Origin: JBCAWW01 sp039024315
GTDB taxonomy: Bacteria > Bacteroidota > Bacteroidia > J057
Direction of reading: 5' to 3'
NCBI GenBank assembly: GCA_039024315.1
Contig: JBCCQN010000001.1
Span: 1 to 64,000, forward strand
DNA length: 64,000 nt
Part shown: in pieces, positions 24,829 through 35,600 of the stretch
Layout of the letters: every line of letters starts with the position of its first letter
How positions within the stretch are numbered: position 1 is the stretch's first letter
Notes under the pieces: generated by a model
Seen by the model: only the letters and a program-made list of their open reading frames with translations
Database searches by the model: none
Told to the model about the DNA's origin: nothing
Position numbers and translations under genes: made by a program

Positions 24829-26706
24829 ATGAAACCTTCTTTTTGGCTGGTTTTGGCGGCTATGCTTGTCTTTGGCGCTTGTAAAAATGCTGCCGTACCC
24901 CCGCCTTCAGCACCTAAATTTATAAGTACGCTTCCAGCTACTGATTTATCCCTAGCTGATCTTTCGGCTTTTGCCACTCCTACAGCCAATTGGATGGTGG
25001 TAGGGAAGGCATCTGTCCCTTGGGATGAAAAAGTAGAGGCGTTCAGCACCGCTGAAGGTAAAGATATACTCGTCAACCACCCTACCGAAGAAGCTGGAGG
25101 CGCCCTCCGTACCCAAATGGAGCATGGCGATCTGGATTTGAGTTTTGAATTTATGATGCCAAAGGGCTCTAATTCAGGCGTCTATCTGCAAGGGCGTTAT
25201 GAAATTCAATTATTGGATAGCTGGGGGAAGACGGAAGTTACTTTTGGGGATTGTGGTGGGATTTATCAAAGATGGGACGATACGAAACCCGAAGGAGAGA
25301 AAGGATTTGAAGGGACAGCCCCAGCCCTCAATGCCGCAAAAGCACCCGGCTTGTGGCAAGAAATGCAAATCCGCTTTCAGGCACCAGTCTTTGACGTCAA
25401 TGGCACTAAAATCACTAATGCTAGAGTGATTTCAGTAGTCCACAATGGCAAGCAAATCCATCGGGAGGTAGAATTGACGGGGCCGACTCGGGGGAGCTTC
25501 TTTGAGCAAGAAGCAGGGCATGGACCCTTGATCATCCAAGGTGATCATGGCCCAGTAGCTTTCCGAAATATTCGCTACAAACTATTTGAAGCGCATGAAA
25601 CGAGTCTGGACAGCTTGCAATATGCTTACTACGAAATTAAGACCAATAAGGGCACTGAAGATTATATCAAAGATTTTGATTTAGCCAGTTTAAGCCCCGT
25701 CTCTGCAGGCGCGATTGACAGTATTTCGCGAAACCAATCAGAAAGGCGTGATAATTTTATCTTGCATTACAGCGGGAAGATAAACGTTCCCGAAGAGGGT
25801 GAATACCTTTTCAAAACTCAAGTCGGAGGAGGTATGTTGCTCAGCATTGATGGGGAGGAGTTGATATTAGCCGATGGCGAACGCGCATTCAATGACCCAC
25901 CGGCCCATGGTCTCAAAAAACTCACAGCTGGTGCCCATACTTTTGAATTAACTTATTTACAAAACCATCGCTTCTGGCGAAATGGTTTGGGATTGTGGGT
26001 AGAAGGGCCAGGTATAGATTTCCAGCCGCTTCACGCTCAAGGTTCCGTACCGCCTTATCGTCCGCCATCACCAATATGGATAGAGACGGATGAGCGCCCA
26101 AAGATCATGCGGGGCTTTGTGATGTTTGGAGAAGAGAAACTGACCCATACGGCTTCTATTGGCAGTCCTGATGGGGTCCACTTCAATTACGACCTTAATC
26201 AAAGTAAATTGCTAAACGTCTGGCGTGGACCCTTTTTAGATGTTTCTCCCATGTGGCGTGGACGTGGAGAAAGTCAGTTGGCCGTGCCTGGAGGCGCTGC
26301 TTTGGCTATGAGTGGAAAAGCAAGCTTTATCGTAGCAGATGATATACCTACCGCTTGGCCCGATTCCCTCGCTGAAGATGTCGTCTTTAAAGGCTATGAT
26401 TTAGATAGAGACGGCATGCCGACCTTCCGCTTTGGCATGGCAAAAGGGGAAGTCTCAGATCATTTCAGTGTCAAGGGGGGGAATTTGAGAAGGGAAATCA
26501 GCGCCAAGGACCTCAACCAATTTATCCAAGTTTTGTTGGTTGAAGCTAGTGAGATTGAAGCGCTCTCAGAGGACTTATACGCCGTGGATGACCGGAGTTT
26601 TTATCTTAGGCTGATCGACGGCAAAGCTGAATTAAAATCAAGCCCCTCGGGCCAGCGATTGGTCCATAATCTCAGTACCCCTATTACTTACGAATTGATT
26701 TGGTAA
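24829..26706 (+). CDS. lipoprotein with a DUF1080 (3-keto-disaccharide hydrolase) domain and a PA14 domain
   Basis: The 625-residue protein begins with a lipoprotein signal (lipobox VFGAC). Residues about 45-262 form a DUF1080/3-keto-disaccharide hydrolase domain, a LamG-like jelly roll (LDLSFEFMMPKGSNSGVYLQ, YEIQLLDSW, GHGPLIIQGDHGPVAFRNI). A PA14 domain (about 285-400, SGKINVPEEGEYLFKTQVGG) probably binds carbohydrate. The C-terminal 200 residues match no family I can name. DUF1080 proteins act on 3-keto-glycosides made by sugar 3-dehydrogenases, which fits the neighbouring redox proteins. The next gene starts 11 bases after this stop codon. Confidence 0.85.
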   Translation: MKPSFWLVLAAMLVFGACKNAAVPPPSAPKFISTLPATDLSLADLSAFATPTANWMVVGKASVPWDEKVEAFSTAEGKDILVNHPTEEAGGALRTQMEHGDLDLSFEFMMPKGSNSGVYLQGRYEIQLLDSWGKTEVTFGDCGGIYQRWDDTKPEGEKGFEGTAPALNAAKAPGLWQEMQIRFQAPVFDVNGTKITNARVISVVHNGKQIHREVELTGPTRGSFFEQEAGHGPLIIQGDHGPVAFRNIRYKLFEAHETSLDSLQYAYYEIKTNKGTEDYIKDFDLASLSPVSAGAIDSISRNQSERRDNFILHYSGKINVPEEGEYLFKTQVGGGMLLSIDGEELILADGERAFNDPPAHGLKKLTAGAHTFELTYLQNHRFWRNGLGLWVEGPGIDFQPLHAQGSVPPYRPPSPIWIETDERPKIMRGFVMFGEEKLTHTASIGSPDGVHFNYDLNQSKLLNVWRGPFLDVSPMWRGRGESQLAVPGGAALAMSGKASFIVADDIPTAWPDSLAEDVVFKGYDLDRDGMPTFRFGMAKGEVSDHFSVKGGNLRREISAKDLNQFIQVLLVEASEIEALSEDLYAVDDRSFYLRLIDGKAELKSSPSGQRLVHNLSTPITYELIW

Positions 26707-26717
26707 AAAAAGAAATC

Positions 26718-28646
26718 ATGCAAAGCATAAAATATATTCTACTCACATTGGCCTTCTTACCTAGTTTGGCTGGGGCTCAAATGGATGGCTATTATCGTAT
26801 CGAAAATCTGCCTATTCCTAATGATGCTTATCTCGAGGTAGGTGGCATGGCCTTAGATGAAGATGGTGCCTTATATGTCTGTTCACGCCGAGGCGAGGTT
26901 TGGCGAGCTGAAAATCCGTACGCACGCAATGCGGCAGAGGCCAACTTCGAGCTTTTTGCTGAAGGGCTACACGAGCCCCTGGGCTTGGCTGTTAAAGATG
27001 GTGCGGTTTATATCACCCAAAGGGGGGAATTGACCAAAATCAGCGATAGAGATGGGGACGGACGAGCGGATCGCTATGAGTCGGTTTGTAGTTGGCCCCT
27101 TTCAGGGAACTATCATGACTACAGCTATGGCCCAGAATTTCTCCCCAATGGCAATATGCTGCTAACTTTTAACTTGTCTTGGGTAGGGCGTGGCGCTAGT
27201 CTGGTTAAGTGGCGCGGTTGGATGGTAGAAGTTACGCCAGAGGGCGAAATGAAGCCTTATGCGACTGGTATGCGTTCTCCCGCAGGTTATGGCGCAAATG
27301 ATGAAGGCGATATCTTTTACGCCGATAATCAAGGCGATTGGGTGGGTTCTGGCCGGGTAACCCATGTCGAAAAAGGAGATTTTGTGGGCCATCCGGATGG
27401 TTTGAAATGGGCCAAGGAGGAAGGTTCTCCCGTTTCATTAAGTCCTGAGATGTTTCATGATTCCCTTGGGTCCTTGTATGAAGCGGCTGAAAAAATCGAA
27501 GGCCTAAAAGCGCCAGCAGTTTGGTTTCCACATGGCCAAATGGGGATTTCTACTTCAGATATCTTATTTGATAATACCGGCGGTGATTTTGGTCCCTTTG
27601 CAGGACAGTATTTTGTGGGCGATCAGGGGCAAAGTCGAGTGATGCGGATGCAGCTCGAAAAAGTGAATGGAGTTTATCAGGGTGCCTGTTATCCTTTTGT
27701 TGAGGGCTTTGATTCTGGTGTGTTACGGATGTTTTATGATAAGAATGGGCAAATGTTTGTCGGTGGTACCAATCGCGGATGGGCCTCTACGGGTCGTAAA
27801 CCTTATATGATCCAACGTTTGGTATGGACGGGTAAAACGCCCTTTGAGATCAAAGAGATGAGGGCCGAAAAGGACGGCTTTACTCTGGTATTTACCGAAG
27901 CAGTTGATAAACGCAGTGCTGGCGATCCTGCTTCTTATAGTATGCAGGGCTTTACCTTCAAGTACCACCACAATTACGGTAGTCCACTCGAAAATCTAGA
28001 TGGTTGTACAATTCGATCAGCTACTGTCGCCGAAGACGGGATGTCAGTCAAACTTCAGGTAGACGGTATGCGTTTAGGATATGTCCATGAGCTTAAAGCC
28101 GCTGGGATCAAAAGCCGTCGAGGCAGGAATTTAATCCACAGTACCGCTTACTACACTCTCAATCAAATTCCAGGAGGTGGCGTTCCGATGCAATCGCAAA
28201 ACACTAACTCAGGTACTGCCGAAGCCAAAATCAGCAAAAACCAAACCTCCCTTCCCGCCGATTGGACCGATGGACCAGACCAAAGTTTCGAAATCGGAAC
28301 AGAGCCCGGAATGAAATACAACCTACAAGAAATTAGCGTCAAGGCAGGAGCTAAAATCAAAATTGAGTTTCAAAATACAGACGATATGGCCCATAACTTA
28401 GTGATTGTGGCCCCCGGTAGTGCTGATGCTGTTTCCAAATCTGCGCTCGATATGGGGGTGGCTGGCCTCAACGCTGCTTTTATCCCTGAGACAGATGATG
28501 TTTTGGCTCACACCATTTTGATTGAGCCCGGCACTAAAGAATCGATCTATTTTGTGGCTCCTGAGGCAACCGGTTACTATCAATTTGTCTGTACCGTTCC
28601 GGGGCACTATGTCACGATGCGGGGCGTAATGGTGGTCGAACCCTAA
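26718..28646 (+). CDS. secreted beta-propeller protein with a C-terminal cupredoxin (blue copper) domain
   Basis: The 642-residue protein starts at the ATG at 26718 with the signal peptide ILLTLAFLPSLAGAQ. Residues about 20-360 are a six-bladed NHL/GSDH-type propeller (YLEVGGMALDEDGALYVCSR, FLPNGNMLLTFNL). The C-terminal domain (about 530-642) is a plastocyanin/azurin fold with copper ligands His in DDMAHNL, Cys and His in FVCTVPGH, and Met in YVTMRGVM. It is co-transcribed with the DUF1080 gene. A role in electron transfer or in sugar oxidation outside the cytoplasm is likely; the substrate is unknown. Confidence 0.87.
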   Translation: MQSIKYILLTLAFLPSLAGAQMDGYYRIENLPIPNDAYLEVGGMALDEDGALYVCSRRGEVWRAENPYARNAAEANFELFAEGLHEPLGLAVKDGAVYITQRGELTKISDRDGDGRADRYESVCSWPLSGNYHDYSYGPEFLPNGNMLLTFNLSWVGRGASLVKWRGWMVEVTPEGEMKPYATGMRSPAGYGANDEGDIFYADNQGDWVGSGRVTHVEKGDFVGHPDGLKWAKEEGSPVSLSPEMFHDSLGSLYEAAEKIEGLKAPAVWFPHGQMGISTSDILFDNTGGDFGPFAGQYFVGDQGQSRVMRMQLEKVNGVYQGACYPFVEGFDSGVLRMFYDKNGQMFVGGTNRGWASTGRKPYMIQRLVWTGKTPFEIKEMRAEKDGFTLVFTEAVDKRSAGDPASYSMQGFTFKYHHNYGSPLENLDGCTIRSATVAEDGMSVKLQVDGMRLGYVHELKAAGIKSRRGRNLIHSTAYYTLNQIPGGGVPMQSQNTNSGTAEAKISKNQTSLPADWTDGPDQSFEIGTEPGMKYNLQEISVKAGAKIKIEFQNTDDMAHNLVIVAPGSADAVSKSALDMGVAGLNAAFIPETDDVLAHTILIEPGTKESIYFVAPEATGYYQFVCTVPGHYVTMRGVMVVEP

Positions 28647-28752
28647 GCAAATAGTATCAAGGACTGAGTATTTAGTGCAGAGATTAATTTTTGAGAGATT
28701 GAAGGTCCCTTAGCCTTTTTCTTTGTGCTAAATGCTTTCTCCCTCATACTAA

Positions 28753-29496
28753 TTAGTCCAATGCCTCTAGGATTTCTGCTGCCTCTTTTTGATAGGGGTG
28801 CGTCCTCTCTTTTTGGATTGTATTGAATAGGCTTTTGGCCTCTTCAACCTTAGCTTTCCGCAAAGCGACCATGGCCATATACCACTGAGCCGCTTGTGCA
28901 AAACGACTGGTGTCAGAAGTGGAAACTTGGTTGAAATTTTGGCTTGCCAGCTGCCAATTTTGGGTTTCCATGGCCGAAATCCCTTGATAAAATTTATGGG
29001 TCAAAGAAGGCTCCTCCATCATGAGAGAGTCAAACAAGTCGATTGCTTCTGCGTAGGCTCCTTGTTCATATTTGGCGTAAGCGCGATCTTTTAGATTGGC
29101 CGCGCCACTGTCCCGTGTCAATGGATTGGCTACATTGGGAAAGCGTTCGTAATAACTAGCATAGAGCTCATCGGGAGAAAGCGTGCGCTGAGAAGGTATG
29201 ATTAGCCACAATAGACATAAGCTGGCTGCTACAGCGACCCCAACCCAAAGCAAACGCATCGATCGAATGCTGCCTTCTGCTTTTTGATGGATATCTTGCA
29301 GACCAGCTAATTCGTTTTTTAATGCTTCTCGGCCCTTTTTCTTGAGTGCAAGCATTAAGTCATGATTATAGGCCAGCAATTCCTCAAATTCTGGTTCGGT
29401 CTGCCAACTTTCCCAGTTTTCTTTTTCAGCTTCGCTGAACGCTTCCCCCTTTAGATGTTTATCTATTAGACTCTGATATGCGATTTCATTTTCCAT
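28753..29496 (-). CDS. anti-sigma-factor-like membrane protein with TPR-like tail
   Basis: The 247-residue product is the partner of the ECF sigma gene just upstream. Residues 1-75 form a cytoplasmic helical domain like those that bind sigma factors. One membrane helix (about 80-99, LLWVGVAVAASLCLLWLI) follows, and the outer part (from about 140) looks like TPR-type repeats (YEQGAYAEAIDLFDSLM and EEAKSLFNTIQKE). This layout is widespread in Bacteroidota. The gap to the sigma gene is only 21 bases. The signal sensed is unknown. Confidence 0.8.
   Translation of the reverse strand: MENEIAYQSLIDKHLKGEAFSEAEKENWESWQTEPEFEELLAYNHDLMLALKKKGREALKNELAGLQDIHQKAEGSIRSMRLLWVGVAVAASLCLLWLIIPSQRTLSPDELYASYYERFPNVANPLTRDSGAANLKDRAYAKYEQGAYAEAIDLFDSLMMEEPSLTHKFYQGISAMETQNWQLASQNFNQVSTSDTSRFAQAAQWYMAMVALRKAKVEEAKSLFNTIQKERTHPYQKEAAEILEALD
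29425..29444 (+). repeat. AACGCTT-tailed hairpin inside the anti-sigma gene
   Basis: Stem TTCAGC/GCTGAA, loop TTC, tail CGCTT, oriented against the coding strand. The same stem-loop plus upstream T-run recurs at 36201-36221. Confidence 0.7.
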
Positions 29497-29517
29497 TCTT
29501 GTGCCCTTTCTTTTGTG

Positions 29518-30087
29518 CTAAAACCGATTTTTGAGCGCTGCCATATTCTTGCGAAGACTGCGCATACAGCGCGCTTTTTGACTTTTGGCTACTTCAGCAC
29601 TTTTATAGCCCATTTCGTTCATGATTGACTCTGTGCTAAAACGCCGATAATAGAACAAAGTCAATAGCTTCTGACAGTTTTCGCCTAGCTTCTGCAACTG
29701 CCCGTAAAGCATCTGCTGGCGATCATTTAACTCTATCTCATGGTCCGCGACGGCCTCTTCCACCCACTGACTATCTGACAACTCTTGCTCTGGATAGTCA
29801 GTCATCCGTTTTTGCTGTTCAAATTTTCGCAGCATCATAAAACGGCCAATGCCAAAAAGATAGGTGCGTAATTGACTTTTGAGCTCAGTGATTTTGCCCT
29901 CCATTATGTTTTCATAAAACACAATGATCACTTCTTGCCAAATGTCTTGTGCATCCTCCTTATTGATACGAAAAGAAGCTTCCGCCCATTCGATAAAAGA
30001 ACTTTGGTGTTCCAGATATACTTCATGTAAGGCTCTTGTGTCACCTTGTTTGATGCGTTTAAGCGTGTTCTGCTCTATCTGCTGCAT
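29518..30087 (-). CDS. RNA polymerase sigma factor, ECF type
   Basis: The 189-residue protein has sigma region 2 (EDAQDIWQEVIIVFYENI) and a region 4 helix-turn-helix (ENCQKLLTLFYYRRFSTESIMNEMGYKSAEVAKSQKA region). It is an extracytoplasmic-function sigma factor directing transcription of a small regulon under control of the anti-sigma protein encoded immediately downstream. The start is at 30087, with a 267-bp region to the divergent AraC gene. The two genes form an autoregulated pair by analogy with other ECF modules. Confidence 0.92.
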   Translation of the reverse strand: MQQIEQNTLKRIKQGDTRALHEVYLEHQSSFIEWAEASFRINKEDAQDIWQEVIIVFYENIMEGKITELKSQLRTYLFGIGRFMMLRKFEQQKRMTDYPEQELSDSQWVEEAVADHEIELNDRQQMLYGQLQKLGENCQKLLTLFYYRRFSTESIMNEMGYKSAEVAKSQKARCMRSLRKNMAALKNRF

Positions 30088-30354
30088 ACCTGAATCTATC
30101 TATTAGTCTGTTCAATCAACAAAAGGTAAACCGAATGTGCAATAAATGTTTAAGCTTCTCTGTATTAATAGAAAGCCAGATTGCTTGAAGTGTTCGTTTA
30201 TGAACATTATATGTGTGAAATCGTGCACTATTTTGATTTTTTCATATTTGTAAGTATCTGTAAATCAGTCTTGTAACATTGGTACTGCTGTTGTAGTATA
30301 AAAAGCACACACCTCTGGCGCTCGCAATGTTGTTTCTCTCAATTCAAAACAATT

Positions 30355-31260
30355 ATGCAAGCCGCTAGTAATTCCTCATCAAACACACCAAGCCCCAACG
30401 CTAAATTTGACGGTATTCGCTACCGTTTACTCTCATTGGCAGAACTCGCCAATAGCAATGTGAAGCGAGACGAAGTTGTCCTGCGATATCTACATCGTGG
30501 CGCTATTCGGTGTAGGCTGCATCATTATCACTTTGCGCTTGGACAGGGCCAATATCTTTTAGCCAATCCCGGACAGCAATTTTCTTTAATCTCCAATGCT
30601 GAGCAAGCAGAAGTACTTGAAGTACAAATTCCCATTGCTGCTTTACAAAAAACATTTGCTACCACCGAGCCTAGCAACGGTCAGGACGGACTAGCTGATT
30701 TTTTGGATCGCAAGGGGCAAATTTCTTTTTGTGAAGGCTCATATGTAAGCCAAGATGATGCGCTCGGAAGTTTGATGATTGAAATTGCCAACCAATTGGC
30801 TTTACCCGGTGCGCTGCAAGGGCAGCAAAATCATAAAGCTGCTTTAGCCCATGCATTACTAGAAAGCCAAAGCGAGATTTTTGAAAAAATCAATCGTCTT
30901 ACAAGCGCCAAGCTTTCCACCAAAAAAGAACTATACCGTCGTCTCCTTCAGGCGCAGGAATATATCCACGAGAATCTCCACACTAACTTAGACCTAGATA
31001 CTTTGTCGCAAGTTGCATGCTTGTCTAAGTTTCATTTTATCCGCCTTTTCAAGGAGGTATTTGAGCAAACCCCTCGCCAATACCTCATCGCTTGTCGCCT
31101 CGAAAGAGCGAGCAAGTTATTATTAAACTCCTCAAAGAGTTTTCACGAAATCTGTCTAGACGTAGGACTAAAAGATAGTAGTTCGTTTGGGCGTTTGTTT
31201 AAGAAAAACTTCGGCGCTACGCCTCATATCTACCGACGTATTTACGCGCAAGCGAGCTAG
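30355..31260 (+). CDS. AraC-family transcriptional regulator
   Basis: The product is 301 residues. The N-terminal 180 residues are a cupin-like or variant sensor domain with no clear sub-family. The C-terminal 100 residues carry the double helix-turn-helix of the AraC/XylS family (YIHENLHTNLDLDTLSQVAC and KSFHEICLDVGLKDSSSFGR, ending FGATPHIYRR). A PDZ-hydrolase gene starts 4 bases after its stop codon, so the two are co-transcribed. The inducer is unknown. Confidence 0.9.
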   Translation: MQAASNSSSNTPSPNAKFDGIRYRLLSLAELANSNVKRDEVVLRYLHRGAIRCRLHHYHFALGQGQYLLANPGQQFSLISNAEQAEVLEVQIPIAALQKTFATTEPSNGQDGLADFLDRKGQISFCEGSYVSQDDALGSLMIEIANQLALPGALQGQQNHKAALAHALLESQSEIFEKINRLTSAKLSTKKELYRRLLQAQEYIHENLHTNLDLDTLSQVACLSKFHFIRLFKEVFEQTPRQYLIACRLERASKLLLNSSKSFHEICLDVGLKDSSSFGRLFKKNFGATPHIYRRIYAQAS

Positions 31261-31264
31261 AGCT

Positions 31265-32629
31265 ATGAAGAAAATATTTCTTTTGATATTGTTGTGCCTG
31301 GGATTGCAAAATTCACAGGCACAAACTTTAAATAGACGGGCTTTTCTAGGTGTTCAGCTTTCGGCAGTACCGGATAGTGTTAGCCAGAGAGCTGAGCTCG
31401 CCAATGGTAAAGGGGTTTGGGTGCAGAGAGTCTTCCCTAATTCCTCGGCTGCTGCTGCCAATTTGACTCCAGGTGATGTGATCGTTTCGGTTGACAAAGA
31501 GGAAGTGGAAGGAGTGTCCAGTTTTCTCAGCCTCCTCAAAACCTATGAATCTGGTGATGCAGTCAAATTGATTATTGTCCGTAATCGTAAAAGACTTAAA
31601 GTAGATCTGCCTCTCAAATCAATGCCAGAAGAGCAATATGAGTCAGCTGATTTGCAATATGCGGCGGTGCAAGGCCCTACTGGTTTATTGAGATCAATAT
31701 TGAGCTTACCCGCTGAAGGAGGTAAGACTCCCAAGCCCGTAATCTACATCATTCAAGGTATAGATTGTGGTTCTATTGATGTCGCTTTCAATCCCGAGGG
31801 TACCTTTGCGCAAATGATTAGAGCCTTTAATGAAGCTGGTTTTGCTACTTACCGAGTAGAAAAGAGTGGAGTAGGGGACTCAAAAGGGAAAATCTGCCAA
31901 GACTGCGATTTCATAGAAGATGCCAATGGCTTTTTAGCAGGACTACGGCAGTTGAAACAAAATCCCGCTATTGATTCTACGCAAATTTATTTGCTAGGAT
32001 TGAGTATGGGAGGGGTTTGGGCCCCATGGATGGCAAGTCAAGAACCGGTCAAAGGGGTGATAGCCTATGGTACCATCAGTCGTCCCTTCAATGAATATCT
32101 TTTAGAAAATTTTCGCCGTCAAGCCATCCTAAGAGGGACTGATTTTGCTGAGATTGAAGCAAATATGAAATCGGACGCACGTCTTTATCATTATCTGTTT
32201 GAAGAGGGCATGACACCCGCACAGATAATCACGAAATACCCAGAATTAGCCTTTCGGATCGAACAAATATCAGCCGATCCAGATGGGGAGGAAATTATCC
32301 ATCTATTTGCCAATCGCTCCTACCAATTTCACCAACAATTGCAGCATCTCAATGTCTCTGAAGCTTGGTCCAAAGTGGACGCAAAAGTACTGGCCGTCTG
32401 GGGTAAGGGAGATTATGTCTCCAATCAGGCCGACCACACTTTGATCAGCGATATTGTCAATTTTTACCATCCAGGTCAGGGAGAATATGCGGAAATTGAG
32501 GCCAATCATTGGTTTGAAAAGACTCCCGATATGCCCACCGCTTTTGCGGCAAGACAGAGCAATCAGTCTTTGGCTATCAACCAAGAGGTATTCAGTTTAT
32601 TTATCGACTGGATTAACAAACAGAGCTAG
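31265..32629 (+). CDS. secreted alpha/beta-hydrolase with an N-terminal PDZ domain
   Basis: The product is 454 residues from the ATG at 31265, which gives a clean signal peptide (IFLLILLCLGLQNSQAQ). A PDZ domain (about 28-118: LGVQLSAVPD, VQRVFPNSSAAAANLTPGDV) precedes an alpha/beta-hydrolase (about 140-454) with the nucleophile elbow GLSMGG (Ser247) and a candidate catalytic His415 in EANHWFEK. The family may be an esterase or a peptidase. It shares the operon with the AraC regulator. Confidence 0.82.
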   Translation: MKKIFLLILLCLGLQNSQAQTLNRRAFLGVQLSAVPDSVSQRAELANGKGVWVQRVFPNSSAAAANLTPGDVIVSVDKEEVEGVSSFLSLLKTYESGDAVKLIIVRNRKRLKVDLPLKSMPEEQYESADLQYAAVQGPTGLLRSILSLPAEGGKTPKPVIYIIQGIDCGSIDVAFNPEGTFAQMIRAFNEAGFATYRVEKSGVGDSKGKICQDCDFIEDANGFLAGLRQLKQNPAIDSTQIYLLGLSMGGVWAPWMASQEPVKGVIAYGTISRPFNEYLLENFRRQAILRGTDFAEIEANMKSDARLYHYLFEEGMTPAQIITKYPELAFRIEQISADPDGEEIIHLFANRSYQFHQQLQHLNVSEAWSKVDAKVLAVWGKGDYVSNQADHTLISDIVNFYHPGQGEYAEIEANHWFEKTPDMPTAFAARQSNQSLAINQEVFSLFIDWINKQS

Positions 32630-32686
32630 GGAAGATTGAAACAGGCAGGCAGATGTTACCTCTTGACATTTAGCCAGTACATTTCC

Positions 32687-35600
32687 TTACAGGGCTTCTC
32701 CCTTAAGTCCTGAGAGATAAGCCACAAGATGCACCAAATCCTCTTGGCCCATGAGCTTATGGAGGCCAGCAGTCATAAGACTTTGTTCTTGAGCCTCAAG
32801 GGATTTGATTTTTTCTTTGGGCACGCTTTGCGGAACGCCTCCCATCATCATTAATTCTATGGCTTCATCAGTACGACTGGCAATGTATCCCTGATAAATG
32901 GTGCCCTCGGTGAGCTCTAGCAAATAAGCTTCATAGCCAAAACTAATGCCGACACTTGGTTTTATGATAGAGGCATAAAGCGCATCCTGAGAGAGTTTAT
33001 TACCGATTTCATTTAAGCTAGGTCCAAAGGCAATCCCTTGGCCCTCGGCTTGATGGCAACTGGCACAATACTTTGAATAAACGACCTTGCCATCACTGGG
33101 ATTGCCTTCTAATTTGATCAGTTCATGGATAGGGGCAATTTCGTCAGCTGCTTCATCCATCTTGAGATATTTACTGGCGATGGTTCGGTATTGAGCGCGC
33201 CAAACGCTGAGCAGCTGAGTTGCGCCTAACTCCCCTAATTGATAAGGTAGAGCATCGGCTTCTAAGAGTTCTACCATGCGGGTCTCCCCATTCCAACCGG
33301 AGGCTAAACTACTTATTGCCTTTTTGCGCAAGCCGAGAGGATGGGTACTATCTAAAGCATAATCCTGTAAAATATCTAATGCTTCAATACTATTGATGTG
33401 TCCAAGGCTCGTAAAAACCGGCCTGAGTTCCGAAGGGGAGGCGGTATTGATTTTAGCTGCCAAAAGATTGATTTGGCCTAGCTTAGCGAGCAAGCGAGCT
33501 GCTCTAGCGCTCTGGTTTCCCGATGCTGGGTCTAGGGCGATCCCCAACAAATTGTCCGCTTGCCCAGTCAAATTGAGCCTCGCAACTAGGTCAAAATATC
33601 TATCGCTACCTTTGAGGTTCTCGATCACCTCATTGAGGGCCACGCGACTAAGCGGATTATTTTGAACAGCCTCGCCATCCATATGGGAGATGATTCGAAA
33701 TTTATTCTCGGGATCTTCTGCAATTTGATGTTCAAGCAATGCCAATAAAACTTCATTTTTGCTGCTATCCTGATGAAAGTCAAAGGCTCTGAAGTAGGCG
33801 GCGTTATCTTCTGGAGCAGGCTTACCCTTGATGAGCTCTCCAAGCAAGTCGATGGCTGCTTTGGCGCGGATGCGCCATACGATCTTCCTACCTTTTGCCG
33901 TATCCCAATTGCCTTCGTTCAACGCTAGCCAGGCGGTAAAACGAGCATCCGGAAATTGATCAGCTCCGATTCCTAGTGCTTCTAGGTACCAACGGTCATT
34001 TGAGGCTAAGCGTTCCGCGCAGCGGGCCCAAATCTGATCGGCTTGGGTCCCCTCCTCAAACCTTAAGGCAATAGCTACTTCCCGCCTCACTTGTGGATCC
34101 TTGTCGTCGGCCATTTGAGCTAGATATGCCAGGTGTTTTTGGCCAAGTTGCCTTGCCACACGCAGGGCTGTTATCCGAAGGTTGGGATCTTGATCTGCTA
34201 GCGCTTCTTGGATATAGGTATCCCCACGCTCTGGCAAGCGAGCTAAGAGCCACAAAGCTCTGGCTCTTTGATGGGAGGGGCCCTTATGCCATTGTTGAGC
34301 AAGGGCGTTTTCTGCGGCGGGGCCCATTTCTGCTAGTTTTAGCCAAGCTTTGGCCCTAGTCGCCAGATTGGGACTTGACAAGGCTTTTACTGCCCCTAGA
34401 GGGCTGTTATAATCGGGCTTTGTTACCTGATAAGGATGATTTTCTGGCGCAAGACGATAAATGCGACCTTGCTGAAAATCGCCCATATGATTGCCGCCTA
34501 CGCCTGGATCATACCAATCAGCTATGAAAACAGAGCCATCAGGGGCCACACATACATCCGCAGGGCGAAACCATTTGTCATGCACGCTCTCTAAGAGAGG
34601 CTCCATCTCTGCTTCGTAACCCGCACCCTTGACTTCGAATGGATAGGCCCGCAGGACTCTAGGACCAGCATCCGTATGTAAAGGAGCGTGTTGAACGTTC
34701 TCCGCCAGGAGCTCTCCCTCATAAAAAGTGATCCCCGTAGGTGAACCCGCCCCTGTTGGTAATAGATTGGGCACCACACCTGGATCGTTTTGATGCCAGT
34801 GCATTTCGTAGCCTTTGTCACTCATACCGGTACGGTAAGAAAACCAGCCAGCGCCTGTCAATTCGTCCTTGTATCCATAATTACCGTACTCCAAAACGTA
34901 ATTAATTCTTACGCCTCGGTGGCCATCATCATCATTGTCAGATTGCCAAAGACCGCCATAGGAGTCGAGGCAAACCTCATAGTTGTTACGAAAATTATGC
35001 GCCAAAACCTCAACCTCCCTACCTTCTAGCTCAGTGCGATAGATCATACCTTGCTGAAAATTGCTTTGCTCAACATCAAGGATCTGACCACTAGCTTTAT
35101 CATAAAGATCTTCTCCAGCTGGTCCTTTGATGCTTTTGCCAGCATTGCCATGATTGAAATATAAGCGGCCATCAGGGCCAAATACAAAGGCATGAATCCC
35201 GTGATCATCTTGGACGCCTTGGATACCTGTAAACATAGCTTTCTTTTGTTCTGGTACATCGTCACCATCGGCATCGGTAAATACCCAAACATTGGGGCTA
35301 CAAGAAACGATGACCTTATCGTCAATGACAGCAATCCCGAGCGCGGCGTCAATATCTCGGCCCTGATAAAACACTGTTTGCTTATCCGCTTTACCGTCTT
35401 GGTCTGTATCCTCTAAAATCAAAATTCGGTCTCCTTCCTCTCGAATCGGATTAATTGGATTGAAAAAGTTACGGTAGTTTTGAGCCTCAATCACCCACAC
35501 TCGCCCACGATCGTCTATATCCATATTGGTGGGATTGAACAGCATGGGTTCTCCTGCAAATAGACTCACTTCCAAATCCGCGCTTGCTTTTAGACCAGCA

